Part shown: in pieces, positions 1 to 7,038 of the stretch
Numbering within the stretch: position 1 is the stretch's first letter
How the letters are laid out: each line of letters starts with the position of its first letter
Source of the DNA: Snuella sedimenti
GTDB lineage: Bacteria; Bacteroidota; Bacteroidia; Flavobacteriales; Flavobacteriaceae
Reading direction: 5' to 3'
DNA length: 34,375 nucleotides
Assembly (NCBI RefSeq): GCF_016428595.1
Contig: NZ_JAELVQ010000034.1
Span: 1-34,375, forward strand
Program-made: the position numbers and the translations under genes
Notes under the pieces: model-generated
Database searches by the model: none
Seen by the model: only the letters and a program-made list of their open reading frames with translations
What the model was told of the DNA's origin: nothing

Positions 1-56
1 GCTAAAGTTTGTACTTTTATTCATATCTGGTTTTGTGGTAAAACAAGATATAAAGC

Positions 57-90
57 AAAGCGGGAAATCCAACTATGGAAATCCCGCTTT
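57..90. terminator. Hairpin downstream of ahcY, likely terminator
   Basis: A 9-bp perfect stem (AAAGCGGGA at 57-65 with TCCCGCTTT at 82-90) is extended past a 2x2 internal loop by TCC/GGA and closed by a short loop. It lies 46 bases past the ahcY stop codon. The minus-strand tail is only moderately T-rich, so efficiency as an intrinsic terminator for ahcY is uncertain. It may also act on plus-strand transcription. Confidence 0.6.
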
Positions 91-135
91 TAAAAAACTT
101 TATCGGACACTAATGATTTTCAATATTAAATAAAC

Positions 136-1452
136 TTAATATCTATAATGCTCAGGTTTGAAGGGACCTTCAACCGTTACACCAATGTAGCTTGCTTGTT
201 CTTCGGTAAGCTCAGTAAGTTCTACACCAATTTTTTCTAAGTGTAATTTTGCTACTTTTTCATCTAAGTGTTTAGGTAGCATATATACTTGGTTTCCATA
301 TGCACCGGCATTGTTCCATAGTTCAATTTGTGCTAGGGTTTGGTTTGTAAACGAGTTGCTCATTACAAAACTTGGATGTCCGGTAGCACAGCCAAGATTT
401 ACTAAACGACCTTCAGCTAGAACAATAATATCGTTACCATCAACTGTGTATTTGTCCACTTGAGGTTTAATAGTGTTTTTGGTATCTCCATAGTTGTCGT
501 TTAACCAAGCCATTTGGATTTCATTGTCGAAGTGTCCAATATTACAAACTATTGTTTTGTCTTTCATTGCCTTAAAGTGCTCAGCTCTAACAATGTCTTT
601 GTTGCCCGTGGTTGTAATAACGATATCGGCATTGCTAACAACAGTTTCTAATTTTTTAACTTCAAAACCGTCCATGGCAGCCTGTAAAGCACAAATAGGA
701 TCAATTTCGGTAACAGTTACAATGCTTCCAGCGCCCTTAAAGGAGGCAGCAGTACCTTTACCAACATCGCCATAGCCACAAACTACAACACGTTTACCTG
801 CAAGCATCACATCGGTTGCACGGCGAATCGCATCAACAGCACTTTCGCGACATCCATATTTATTGTCGAATTTAGATTTTGTTACCGAGTCGTTAACATT
901 AATGGCGGGCATGGGTAATGTACCATTTTTAACACGCTCATAAAGCCTGTGCACTCCCGTAGTTGTTTCTTCAGATAAGCCTTTAATACCACTTGCAAGT
1001 TCGGGGTATTTATCCAATACCATATTGGTTAAATCGCCTCCATCGTCAAGGATCATGTTAAGGGGCTTTCTATCTTCACCAAAGAAAAGGGTTTGCTCAA
1101 TACACCAATCAAATTCTTCTTCGGTCATGTCTTTCCATGCATAAACGGCTGTTCCAGCAGCAGCTATTGCAGCGGCAGCTTGGTCTTGGGTAGAGAAAAT
1201 GTTACAAGAACTCCAAGTAACTTCTGCGCCTAAAGCCTGTAAGGTTTCAATTAATACAGCGGTTTGTATGGTCATATGCAAACATCCTGCAATTCGGGCG
1301 CCTTTTAATGGTTGTGAATCTTTATATTCTTCACGAAGACTCATAAGCCCAGGCATTTCTGCTTCGGCTAATTCAATCTCTTTTCTTCCCCATGCCGCTA
1401 GGGACATATCTTTTACCTTATTAGGCACGTAAGCAATGGTTTTTGTACTCAT
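136..1452 (-). CDS. ahcY: Adenosylhomocysteinase (S-adenosylhomocysteine hydrolase)
   Basis: This 438-residue protein reversibly hydrolyses S-adenosylhomocysteine to adenosine and homocysteine, removing the product inhibitor of cytosolic methyltransferases. The N-terminal part carries the substrate-binding region ([13 protein letters not shown] and [11 protein letters not shown] segments). The middle has the NAD-binding Rossmann motif GYGDVGKG, and the C-terminus ends in the family hallmark PEHYRY. Length matches full-size bacterial enzymes. The ATG at 1450-1452 is followed directly by conserved sequence. It is transcribed alone, divergently from the phosphopantetheinyl transferase gene. Its 5' leader of about 115 bases can fold through a long A/T stem (1476-1488 with 1543-1557), but I see no SAH riboswitch. 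Identity is very secure. Confidence 0.98.
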   Translation of the reverse strand: MSTKTIAYVPNKVKDMSLAAWGRKEIELAEAEMPGLMSLREEYKDSQPLKGARIAGCLHMTIQTAVLIETLQALGAEVTWSSCNIFSTQDQAAAAIAAAGTAVYAWKDMTEEEFDWCIEQTLFFGEDRKPLNMILDDGGDLTNMVLDKYPELASGIKGLSEETTTGVHRLYERVKNGTLPMPAINVNDSVTKSKFDNKYGCRESAVDAIRRATDVMLAGKRVVVCGYGDVGKGTAASFKGAGSIVTVTEIDPICALQAAMDGFEVKKLETVVSNADIVITTTGNKDIVRAEHFKAMKDKTIVCNIGHFDNEIQMAWLNDNYGDTKNTIKPQVDKYTVDGNDIIVLAEGRLVNLGCATGHPSFVMSNSFTNQTLAQIELWNNAGAYGNQVYMLPKHLDEKVAKLHLEKIGVELTELTEEQASYIGVTVEGPFKPEHYRY

Positions 1453-1573
1453 ATCAATTTTCTTTATGTTTTTTTAAACAAAACAACATTGTTATTAGAA
1501 CTTAAAATAGTTAAATTCGCTTAACAATTTTTAGTATTGCTGTGTTGTTTTTTGTTTATTTCAAAATCGACTG

Positions 1574-1581
1574 CAAAGATA
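1574..1581 (-). promoter_or_regulatory. Bacteroidetes-type -7 promoter element for ahcY
   Basis: On the minus strand this reads TATCTTTG, an exact match to the Bacteroidetes primary-sigma consensus TAnnTTTG. Transcription would start near 1567, giving a leader of about 115 bases before the ahcY ATG. The -33 TTTG element is not clear. Functional assignment is inference from the motif and its position. Confidence 0.55.
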
Positions 1582-1604
1582 ACCAATAACTTTCAGAATA
1601 TTAA

Positions 1605-2231
1605 ATGCCTTTATATAAAACCATTACCCCAAATTCACAAACTACAGTTAAAATCTGGAAGATAACAGAGACCTATCAGGATTTAATGGAATCTGTCACA
1701 TTGAAGCCGGAAAGTTTGGAGCGGGTTTTAGGAATGAAAAGTAATATACATCAACGTGGTTTTTTAAGCGTAAGGCATTTGTTGATGGCATTTGGATATC
1801 AAGATTCAGATTTGTTTTATGATGCTAATGGAAAGCCGCATTTAAGTGATGGTAAACATATATCAATAACCCATTCATTTCAATTTTCAGCAGTCGTTGT
1901 TAGTGATGGTTGTGTAGGAATTGATATAGAGAAACAACGTGAAAAAATACGTGTTATAGCGCATAAATTTATAGAATATGAGTTTGAATATTTAAATAAA
2001 TTAGAGACCAATTACGTTAATAAGCTTACTGCTATTTGGTGTGTTAAAGAATCCTTGTATAAGTTGTTTGCTACACCTGGGTTAAGTTTCAAAGACCATT
2101 GTTTGGTAATTCCTTTTGGGGTTGACACGGATGAAACGGTAGCTTGGATTGATTATAAAGAAAAGAAATACCGCTATCAAATTAGATTTTTGGAATTTGA
2201 AGGGTTTACCTGTGCCTATGTTGTAGCCTAA
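1605..2231 (+). CDS. 4'-phosphopantetheinyl transferase superfamily protein
   Basis: A 208-residue Sfp/AcpS-type transferase that would attach the phosphopantetheine arm of CoA to a carrier-protein serine. The two magnesium/CoA-binding signatures of the family are present: GIDIE with D107 and E109, and WCVKESLYK at residues 145-153 with the catalytic-region E149 and K153. The length is typical of Sfp-like enzymes rather than the 120-residue AcpS type, so the target may be fatty-acid, polyketide or peptide carrier proteins. The stop codon is one base before the ATG of the next gene, so the two are surely co-transcribed. No exact promoter motif is visible upstream. Confidence 0.9.
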   Translation: MPLYKTITPNSQTTVKIWKITETYQDLMESVTLKPESLERVLGMKSNIHQRGFLSVRHLLMAFGYQDSDLFYDANGKPHLSDGKHISITHSFQFSAVVVSDGCVGIDIEKQREKIRVIAHKFIEYEFEYLNKLETNYVNKLTAIWCVKESLYKLFATPGLSFKDHCLVIPFGVDTDETVAWIDYKEKKYRYQIRFLEFEGFTCAYVVA

Positions 2232-2232
2232 T

Positions 2233-2961
2233 ATGGAAGGGATTTACAGTAACATACAGGGACTTGTTCAAAAGAAAGAAAAACTTCTTGCGGTTTTAAT
2301 AGATCCAGATAAGATGTTACTTGAAAAAGTGACTGGGTTTGTTGAAAAGATAAACAGGTCTGTAGCAACCCATATTTTTGTAGGAGGAAGTACTGTCGAT
2401 CTTTACAAAACCGAAGTTTTAGTTGCGAAGATCAAAGCAGAAACAAAACTGCCGGTTGTATTATTCCCTGGAGATGTAACTCAAATAACGGGTGAGGCCG
2501 ATGCACTATTGTTTTTGTCACTACTATCTGGTAGAAATCCCGATTATCTTATAACAAAACAGGTTCAAGCCGTTGCTAAATTAAGAAAGTTAAGTTTAGA
2601 GGTTATTTCAACGGGATATTTACTCATAGAAAACGGAAAAGAAACCGCCGTGCAAAAGGTTACGCAAACAAAACCGATGCCTTGGGCCGATGTTCAAAAT
2701 ATTGTGGATACTGCAAAAGCAGGAGAGCTATTAGGGATGAAGTTAATTTATTTAGAAGCAGGGAGTGGAGCTATACATCCGGTATCGGATTATATAATTA
2801 AAAGAGTTAAAAATGAACTGGAAATTCCACTTATTGTTGGAGGAGGCGTAAAAAGTAAGCAACAGTTAGAAAACGCTTATAGTTCTGGTGCCGATATGGT
2901 TGTTATTGGCACAGCTTTTGAGAACAATGAGTCGTTTTTTGATGATCTAAAGAAGCCATAA
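2233..2961 (+). CDS. Geranylgeranylglyceryl/heptaprenylglyceryl phosphate synthase family (PcrB-like)
   Basis: A 242-residue TIM-barrel prenyltransferase of the PcrB/GGGPS family, which joins a polyprenyl diphosphate to sn-glycerol-1-phosphate. Visible family motifs are LIDPDK near residue 22, FVGGST, VVLFPGD, LEAGSG, and the phosphate-binding VGGGVKS with the following GADMVVIGTAF near the C-terminus. Bacteroidetes members of this family are annotated as geranylgeranylglyceryl phosphate synthase; their physiological lipid product is not obvious from sequence. It is the second gene of a two-gene unit with the phosphopantetheinyl transferase, one base apart. A perfect hairpin overlaps its stop codon. 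Confidence 0.93.
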   Translation: MEGIYSNIQGLVQKKEKLLAVLIDPDKMLLEKVTGFVEKINRSVATHIFVGGSTVDLYKTEVLVAKIKAETKLPVVLFPGDVTQITGEADALLFLSLLSGRNPDYLITKQVQAVAKLRKLSLEVISTGYLLIENGKETAVQKVTQTKPMPWADVQNIVDTAKAGELLGMKLIYLEAGSGAIHPVSDYIIKRVKNELEIPLIVGGGVKSKQQLENAYSSGADMVVIGTAFENNESFFDDLKKP

Positions 2962-3020
2962 TTTAGATCGTGAACTGTTTAGTCTGTTATATAGTTTTAC
3001 ATGTTTAACAGACTCTAAAC
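2944..3020 (+). terminator. Tandem stem-loops at the end of the PcrB gene
   Basis: Two inverted repeats follow each other. GATCTAAA (2944-2951) pairs perfectly with TTTAGATC (2962-2969) and spans the stop codon. GTTTAGTCTGTTA (2977-2989) pairs with TAACAGACTCTAAAC (3006-3020) with a two-base bulge. Neither is followed by a strong T tract, so they may terminate weakly, protect the mRNA 3' end, or belong to the leader of the next operon. Confidence 0.45.
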
Positions 3021-3103
3021 AAAACCAAAAGATTAGTAAGATTTAAAAAATGAAGCATCCATGACTAAAGATTTTGTCACACAGCAGAATAGTTATATAG
3101 ATG

Positions 3104-3291
3104 TTACATCTGACTATAGAAAAACAATAAAAAAACACAGATGAAACGAGCATTAAGAAATTTTAAAAATTACTTCACAAAAGGGAATGTTTAAAATTTT
3201 TAATGAGAGAACGAGTGTATGGAGTGGTTGCACACGTTCTTAATTTTATAATTGCAATAAAATCAATTAATTACTAAAATTTAAACGTGTG
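3104..3291 (+). promoter_or_regulatory. Structured leader of the thiamine-binding/PnuC operon, candidate RNA switch
   Basis: This lies in the 327-base gap before the operon. Three features stand out. First, 3104-3146 resembles the translation start region of the riboswitch-controlled receptor at 7001-7041: both have TTACATCTGA, 23-24 A-rich bases, then CAGATGAAA. Second, a hairpin pairs 3207-3218 with 3230-3241 (one A-A mismatch, 11-base loop). Third, CACACGTT at 3231-3238, part of that hairpin, is also perfectly complementary to AACGTGTG at 3284-3291, which contains the GTG start codon of the first gene. The two pairings exclude each other. No canonical TPP aptamer motif (CTGAGA, ATACCC) is present. 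Function is inference. Confidence 0.4.
3141..3194 (+). other. Possible 17-codon leader ORF
   Basis: ATG at 3141-3143 opens a 17-codon frame (MKRALRNFKNYFTKGNV) ending in TAA at 3192-3194, about 95 bases before the thiamine-binding gene. Its ATG sits in the same CAGATG context as the receptor start at 7036. It could be a translated leader peptide, the remnant of a deleted gene start, or chance. There is no independent evidence of translation. Confidence 0.2.
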
Positions 3292-3549
3292 AAAATATCA
3301 GTAGAGCTAACATTAACACCCTTGCATGATGATTACGAACCAACAATCATTCATTTTATAAAAAAGCTAAGAGCTTCAAATTTAAAGGTTTTAGAGAATC
3401 CATTAAGTACTCAAGTTTATGGCGATTATGATACAGTAATGCGTTTATTAACAACCGAAATTAAAGAAGCTTTTGAACTTATGGAACGTGGTTTGCTATT
3501 AATGAAGATTGTTAAATCAGACAGACAAGACTATGAACCCCATTTTTGA
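3289..3549 (+). CDS. Thiamine-binding protein family (MTH1187/YkoF-like, DUF77)
   Basis: An 86-residue protein with a start SVELTLTPL and a later STQVYGDYDTVMRLL that fit the small ferredoxin-fold family PF01910, members of which bind thiamine-type ligands (YkoF, MTH1187). The length is normal for a single-domain member. It would be a cytosolic ligand-binding or chaperone-like partner for the adjacent transporter; the precise role is not known for this family. The start is GTG at 3289, the only start that keeps the conserved first strand. The 3' end overlaps the PnuC gene by 17 bases, showing tight co-expression. The GTG is inside a candidate leader helix. Confidence 0.8.
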   Translation: MKISVELTLTPLHDDYEPTIIHFIKKLRASNLKVLENPLSTQVYGDYDTVMRLLTTEIKEAFELMERGLLLMKIVKSDRQDYEPHF

Positions 3550-4165
3550 TTTTCTTTTCGACCAATATTCTAATTATCAAGTTTTAGATGTTGTTTTAGA
3601 AATAATAGCAGTTATACTAGGTTTTTTGTCGGTTTGGTATTCAAAACAAAATAAAGTTTGGGTATTTCCCACAGGGATGTTGAGCACGCTTATTTTTGTG
3701 TACTTATTGTTAAAATGGGAGTTGTTGGGAGATATGATGATTAACGCATATTATTTTATAATGAGTATCTATGGTTGGTATGTTTGGACCCGTAAAGTTG
3801 ATGCAACACATGAAACCCCTATATCCAGAACATCGAACAAAGAAAAGCTGTTAAGCATATTTATATTTATCGGGGCCTTGTTATTTGTATGCGTGGTTTA
3901 CAATGTATATGGTAAGTGGTCTAATTGGGTTGCTTATGTAGATACACTTACAACGGCTATATTTTTTGTTGGAATGTGGCTCATGGCGCGTCGTAAAATT
4001 GAAAATTGGATATATTGGATTGTAGGGGACATTATTTCGGTTCCATTATATTTCTATAAAGGATTGGTGTTTACCAGTTTTCAATATCTAGGATTTACAG
4101 TAATTGCAATATTTGGTTATTTGGCATGGAAGAAGCATATAGACAGGAACTATCAGATTGCATAA
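3533..4165 (+). CDS. PnuC-family vitamin transporter (thiamine PnuT-like or nicotinamide riboside)
   Basis: A 210-residue inner-membrane protein with about seven hydrophobic segments and the PnuC signature WVFPTGMLST, then GDMMINAYYFIMSIYGWYVW carrying the substrate-site tryptophan motif W-x-x-W. PnuC-type carriers move an unphosphorylated vitamin by facilitated diffusion, and a cytosolic kinase traps it. Bacteroidetes have both nicotinamide riboside (PnuC) and thiamine (PnuT) versions. The thiamine-binding gene before it and the TPP riboswitch-receptor after the operon favour thiamine; the NadR-like kinase that follows fits the nicotinamide riboside pathway too. I chose ATG 3533 over the upstream in-frame TTG at 3509 because the conserved sequence starts there. 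It overlaps the next gene by 40 bases. Confidence 0.88.
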   Translation: MNPIFDFLFDQYSNYQVLDVVLEIIAVILGFLSVWYSKQNKVWVFPTGMLSTLIFVYLLLKWELLGDMMINAYYFIMSIYGWYVWTRKVDATHETPISRTSNKEKLLSIFIFIGALLFVCVVYNVYGKWSNWVAYVDTLTTAIFFVGMWLMARRKIENWIYWIVGDIISVPLYFYKGLVFTSFQYLGFTVIAIFGYLAWKKHIDRNYQIA

Positions 4166-4713
4166 AAGTTGTTTTGTTTGGACCAGAATGTACAGGAAAG
4201 ACCATTTTGGCCAAACAATTGGCAGCACATTACCAGACACTTTGGGTACCCGAGTATTCACGATTATATGCCGAAGAGAAAGCGGCCAACAACCAAGAGC
4301 TAACAAGGACAGATGTGTTAGCAATAGCCCGGGGGCAAATGGCCTTAGAGAATAAATTGGCGAAACAGGTAAAAAAATTGTTGATTTGTGATACTGATCT
4401 TTTGGAAACTAAAGTGTACAGTGCGAACTATTACAATGGTTATGTGCCAAAAATACTAGACAAGTTTGCTATAGAAAATCAATACGATCTCTATTTTTTG
4501 ACCAACATAGATATTCCTTGGGAGGCAGATGGAATTAGGGATAAGCCCAATGAACGGGAGGGTATGTTTAAAGCTTTTCAAAAAGCATTAATCGAGAATA
4601 AAAGACCCTATGTACTATTGGAAGGTAATAAAAAAGAACGCTTGGAAGTAGCTGTAAAGCACATAGATGAATTAATGAAAAGTAAAGATGATATTTACAG
4701 AAAAGGATATTGA
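4126..4713 (+). CDS. NadR-like P-loop ATPase/kinase
   Basis: A 195-residue P-loop protein with Walker A GPECTGKT at residues 19-26, a PEYSRLYAEE segment, and LICDTDLLETKVY near residue 90, as in the nicotinamide riboside kinase domain of NadR. There is no N-terminal repressor domain or adenylyltransferase domain, so only the kinase part is present. It probably phosphorylates the vitamin brought in by the overlapping PnuC-family carrier and so traps it in the cytosol. Nicotinamide riboside is the known substrate class of the family; thiamine is an alternative suggested only by neighbours. The ATG at 4126 gives a 40-base overlap with the transporter gene; the next gene overlaps its end by 26 bases. 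Confidence 0.8.
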   Translation: MEEAYRQELSDCIKVVLFGPECTGKTILAKQLAAHYQTLWVPEYSRLYAEEKAANNQELTRTDVLAIARGQMALENKLAKQVKKLLICDTDLLETKVYSANYYNGYVPKILDKFAIENQYDLYFLTNIDIPWEADGIRDKPNEREGMFKAFQKALIENKRPYVLLEGNKKERLEVAVKHIDELMKSKDDIYRKGY

Positions 4714-6247
4714 ACAGATTAAAACGAATGAATTAACGCTTGAGAAGGTGAGAGCGCAAATAGCTTTGATCAAGGCAGGTATGCCTTACTCTAATTTGGT
4801 TGAAGCAGCTTCTGTAGGTAACGGAATATTAGCAATTGAAGCGTCCAAAGAGCAAGATTATATCGATCGGTATGAAAATGCTCGTGATGCCTTATCCATA
4901 GTGAAATTTGTGCCGGCTTCGGGGTTGGCAACCCGTATGTTTAAATTTCTATTTCGTTTTTTAAATGAATATGACGCTGAAAAAGAAAGTATTAATGCAT
5001 ATATAAATAGAAATAAGGATAACGATTTAAAAATATTCTTGGTAGGACTGGAAAAGTTGCCCTTTTTTGAAGAAGTAGTGCATAAGTTACATGAAGTAGT
5101 TCCTAATTTTAACGAGCTGTCTTATGATGAAAAAAGAGTGGAGTTTGTAAAAACCATGTTGGATGAAGATCGGTTAAACTATAGTTTTTTTCCAAAGGGC
5201 TTATTGCCGTTTCATCGTTATAAAAAGCATGTGTCGACGGCTTTCGAAGAGCATTTATTTGAAGCAGCTTTATACGCATCATCAGGTAATAAGGTCAAAT
5301 TACACTTTACAATTTCAGAAAGGCATAACCATAGATTTGGTGAGGAGTTTAGGTATATTGAAGAAGATGTAGAAGAACAAACCAAAACGAAATTCAATAT
5401 ATCTTTTTCTTACCAGAAAAAATCGACTGAGACTATTGCTTTAACCTCTGAAAATAAAATTTTTAGAAAAGTAAATGGTAGTTTGGTATTTAGACCCTCT
5501 GGACATGGAGCATTAATTGAGAATCTTAATGATTTAGAAGGGGATTTGATTTTTATAAAGAATATTGATAATGTTGTTGTGTCCAAACAGAAAGAGAAAG
5601 TGTCTTATTATAAAAAAGTATTGGCAGGGATATTATTGGAAATCCAAGCACAAGCATTTAAGTATTTATACCAATTGGATCAAGGGCAGATACCAGATAA
5701 AGAACAGCAAGGTATTGTAGATTTTTTGTCCAAAAAATTGAGTGTAGTAGTAACCCCAGATTTTAACAAGTATACCCAAGCGTTTAAAATAGAATATTTA
5801 AAAGAAAAATTAAACCGACCTATTCGCGTGTGTGGTATGGTGAAAAATGAAGGTGAACCGGGAGGCGGGCCATTTTGGGTTAATAATGGAAGTGGCGATG
5901 TGTCCTTACAAATTGTTGAGTCGGCACAAATCGATACCAAAAATAAACAACACAAAGAAATTGCTAGAAGTGCTACACATTTCAATCCGGTAGATTTAGT
6001 TTGTGGTGTTAAAAACTATAAAGGAGAGCCTTTCGATCTAACAAAGTTTGTGGATAACAAAGCAGCTTTTATTACCGAAAAAAACCAGAATGGAGTCGAT
6101 ATAAAAGCATTGGAGTTGCCGGGGTTATGGAACGGGAGTATGGCATATTGGAACTCCATTTTTGTTGAAGTGCCTTTGCTAACATTCAATCCAGTAAAAA
6201 CGGTAAATGATTTATTGAAAATACCCCATCAAGTTTCTTATGATTAA
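4688..6247 (+). CDS. DUF4301 family protein
   Basis: A 519-residue soluble protein with no signal peptide or membrane segment. I recognise the DUF4301 family, common in Bacteroidetes and of unknown function. The segment VPASGLATRMFKFL near residue 80 resembles the G-x-x-T-R-M nucleotide-binding loop of nucleotidyltransferases, and the C-terminal half has a glycine-rich GMVKNEGEPGGGPFW region. The similarity to sugar-nucleotidyl transferases is my inference. It overlaps the kinase gene by 26 bases and arfB by 8 bases, so it is inside the vitamin-uptake operon; whether it acts on the imported compound is open. Confidence 0.75.
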   Translation: MIFTEKDIEQIKTNELTLEKVRAQIALIKAGMPYSNLVEAASVGNGILAIEASKEQDYIDRYENARDALSIVKFVPASGLATRMFKFLFRFLNEYDAEKESINAYINRNKDNDLKIFLVGLEKLPFFEEVVHKLHEVVPNFNELSYDEKRVEFVKTMLDEDRLNYSFFPKGLLPFHRYKKHVSTAFEEHLFEAALYASSGNKVKLHFTISERHNHRFGEEFRYIEEDVEEQTKTKFNISFSYQKKSTETIALTSENKIFRKVNGSLVFRPSGHGALIENLNDLEGDLIFIKNIDNVVVSKQKEKVSYYKKVLAGILLEIQAQAFKYLYQLDQGQIPDKEQQGIVDFLSKKLSVVVTPDFNKYTQAFKIEYLKEKLNRPIRVCGMVKNEGEPGGGPFWVNNGSGDVSLQIVESAQIDTKNKQHKEIARSATHFNPVDLVCGVKNYKGEPFDLTKFVDNKAAFITEKNQNGVDIKALELPGLWNGSMAYWNSIFVEVPLLTFNPVKTVNDLLKIPHQVSYD

Positions 6248-6647
6248 TAAAGAAACCCTGTTACAGGAAGCTGTTTTTAAAGCGGTGAGAAGCTCTGGTA
6301 GTGGCGGACAGCATGTAAACAAAGTAGCCTCTAAGGTGGAGTTAATGTTCGATCTTGAAGCATCATTGGTTTTTAATGATGGTGAAAAGCAAAGAATCAA
6401 AGAGAAACTTAAACATAGGTTGACAACCAAAGGTGTGCTTGTTTTACAATGTGATGAAAGTAGAAGTCAACATAAAAACAAGGAATTGGTCGCTAAGCGT
6501 TTTTTTGACCTTATAAGAACTAGTTTGGTGCGCCCTAAAAAAAGAGTTCCTACTAAAGTCCCGAAAGCAGTAATTCGGAAACGCTTAAAAAGTAAGCGGA
6601 TACGCTCAGACAGAAAAGAAAATAGGAAAAAGCCTGATATTGACTAA
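6240..6647 (+). CDS. arfB: Alternative ribosome-rescue peptidyl-tRNA hydrolase ArfB (YaeJ type)
   Basis: A 135-residue release-factor-like protein with the catalytic GGQ at residues 22-24 in the context SGSGGQHVNKVASKVEL. It ends in a basic tail rich in lysine and arginine (KRLKSKRIRSDRKENRKK), which in this family enters the empty mRNA channel of stalled ribosomes. It lacks the stop-codon recognition domains of RF1/RF2, as expected for ArfB. It is the last gene of the overlapping operon (8-base overlap with DUF4301), and the riboswitch promoter follows 40 bases later. The link to vitamin uptake is probably only positional. Confidence 0.93.
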   Translation: MINKETLLQEAVFKAVRSSGSGGQHVNKVASKVELMFDLEASLVFNDGEKQRIKEKLKHRLTTKGVLVLQCDESRSQHKNKELVAKRFFDLIRTSLVRPKKRVPTKVPKAVIRKRLKSKRIRSDRKENRKKPDID

Positions 6648-6687
6648 AAAAAACGAAAAACCTGATTCTTAATTCGTAAATCTAAAT

Positions 6688-6695
6688 TACTTTTG
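6688..6695 (+). promoter_or_regulatory. -7 promoter element for the TPP riboswitch transcript
   Basis: TACTTTTG matches the Bacteroidetes consensus TAnnTTTG exactly. Transcription would start near 6702, immediately before the 5' strand of the TPP aptamer, which is just where an independent riboswitch promoter is needed. The receptor can therefore be expressed apart from the upstream operon. A -33 element is not clear. Confidence 0.65.
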
Positions 6696-6698
6696 CAG

Positions 6699-6857
6699 CG
6701 TTCTCAAAAAGGGGTGCTTTTTCAGTTAGCGGACATTAGTTTTTAGTTTGTAGTTCATTCATTAGGACTTTTAACTTTTAAACTTTTAGCTTTTAACTTC
6801 GAAAGGCTGAGATCATACCCATTGAACCTAGAACAGATAATGCTGTTTAGGGAGGCG
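6699..6857 (+). ncRNA. TPP riboswitch (THI element)
   Basis: All conserved blocks of the thiamine-pyrophosphate aptamer occur in order: GGGGTGC (6711-6717), GGCTGAGA (6805-6812), ATACCC (6815-6820), GAACCT (6824-6829), GATAATGC (6836-6843) and AGGGA (6849-6853). The pyrimidine-binding CTGAGA loop is perfect. The P3 arm between the first two blocks is about 87 bases instead of the usual 15-20; its base pairs CTTTTTC with GAAAGG and AGTTA with TAACT, and its tip contains four CTTTTA-type repeats. The next gene downstream is a TonB-dependent receptor, so the ligand is expected to repress vitamin B1 uptake. Confidence 0.93.
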
Positions 6858-6964
6858 ATAAATGCCGTTTGGATAATTTTATTTATCAAAAAATTATAAC
6901 TCTTAAGAATAATTACCTCTTTTTATTCGATTTTAAATGTAATCGTATGAAATGAGCCATGATA

Positions 6965-7038
6965 TTTGGTTGATATTAACCAAAATTATTACTGGCGAAT
7001 TACATCTGATTTATAAAAACGATAAAATTTAACAGATG
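6965..7038 (+). promoter_or_regulatory. Candidate expression platform of the TPP riboswitch
   Basis: Two inverted repeats lie between the aptamer and the receptor. TTTGGTT (6965-6971) pairs with AACCAAA (6978-6984) around a six-base loop. CATCTG (7003-7008) pairs with CAGATG (7033-7038), which contains the ATG start codon; TTTAT (7010-7014) and ATAAA (7022-7026) can extend the stem. The second would hide the start codon, which suits a translational switch in a phylum without Shine-Dalgarno control. How the aptamer, about 150 bases upstream, couples to it is not visible. Confidence 0.4.

Noticed and set aside
494-775. Frames opposite ahcY and other overlapping frames on the reverse side of clear genes
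   Set aside because: They lie wholly within well-supported genes on the other strand and have no independent protein features.
1453-1604. SAH or SAM riboswitch in the ahcY leader
   Set aside because: The leader is A/T-rich and folds only through a long A/T stem; none of the conserved SAH or SAM aptamer blocks could be found.
2962-3288. Second TPP riboswitch before the thiamine-binding gene
   Set aside because: The invariant CTGAGA, ATACCC and GATAATGC blocks are absent; the region has other structure instead.
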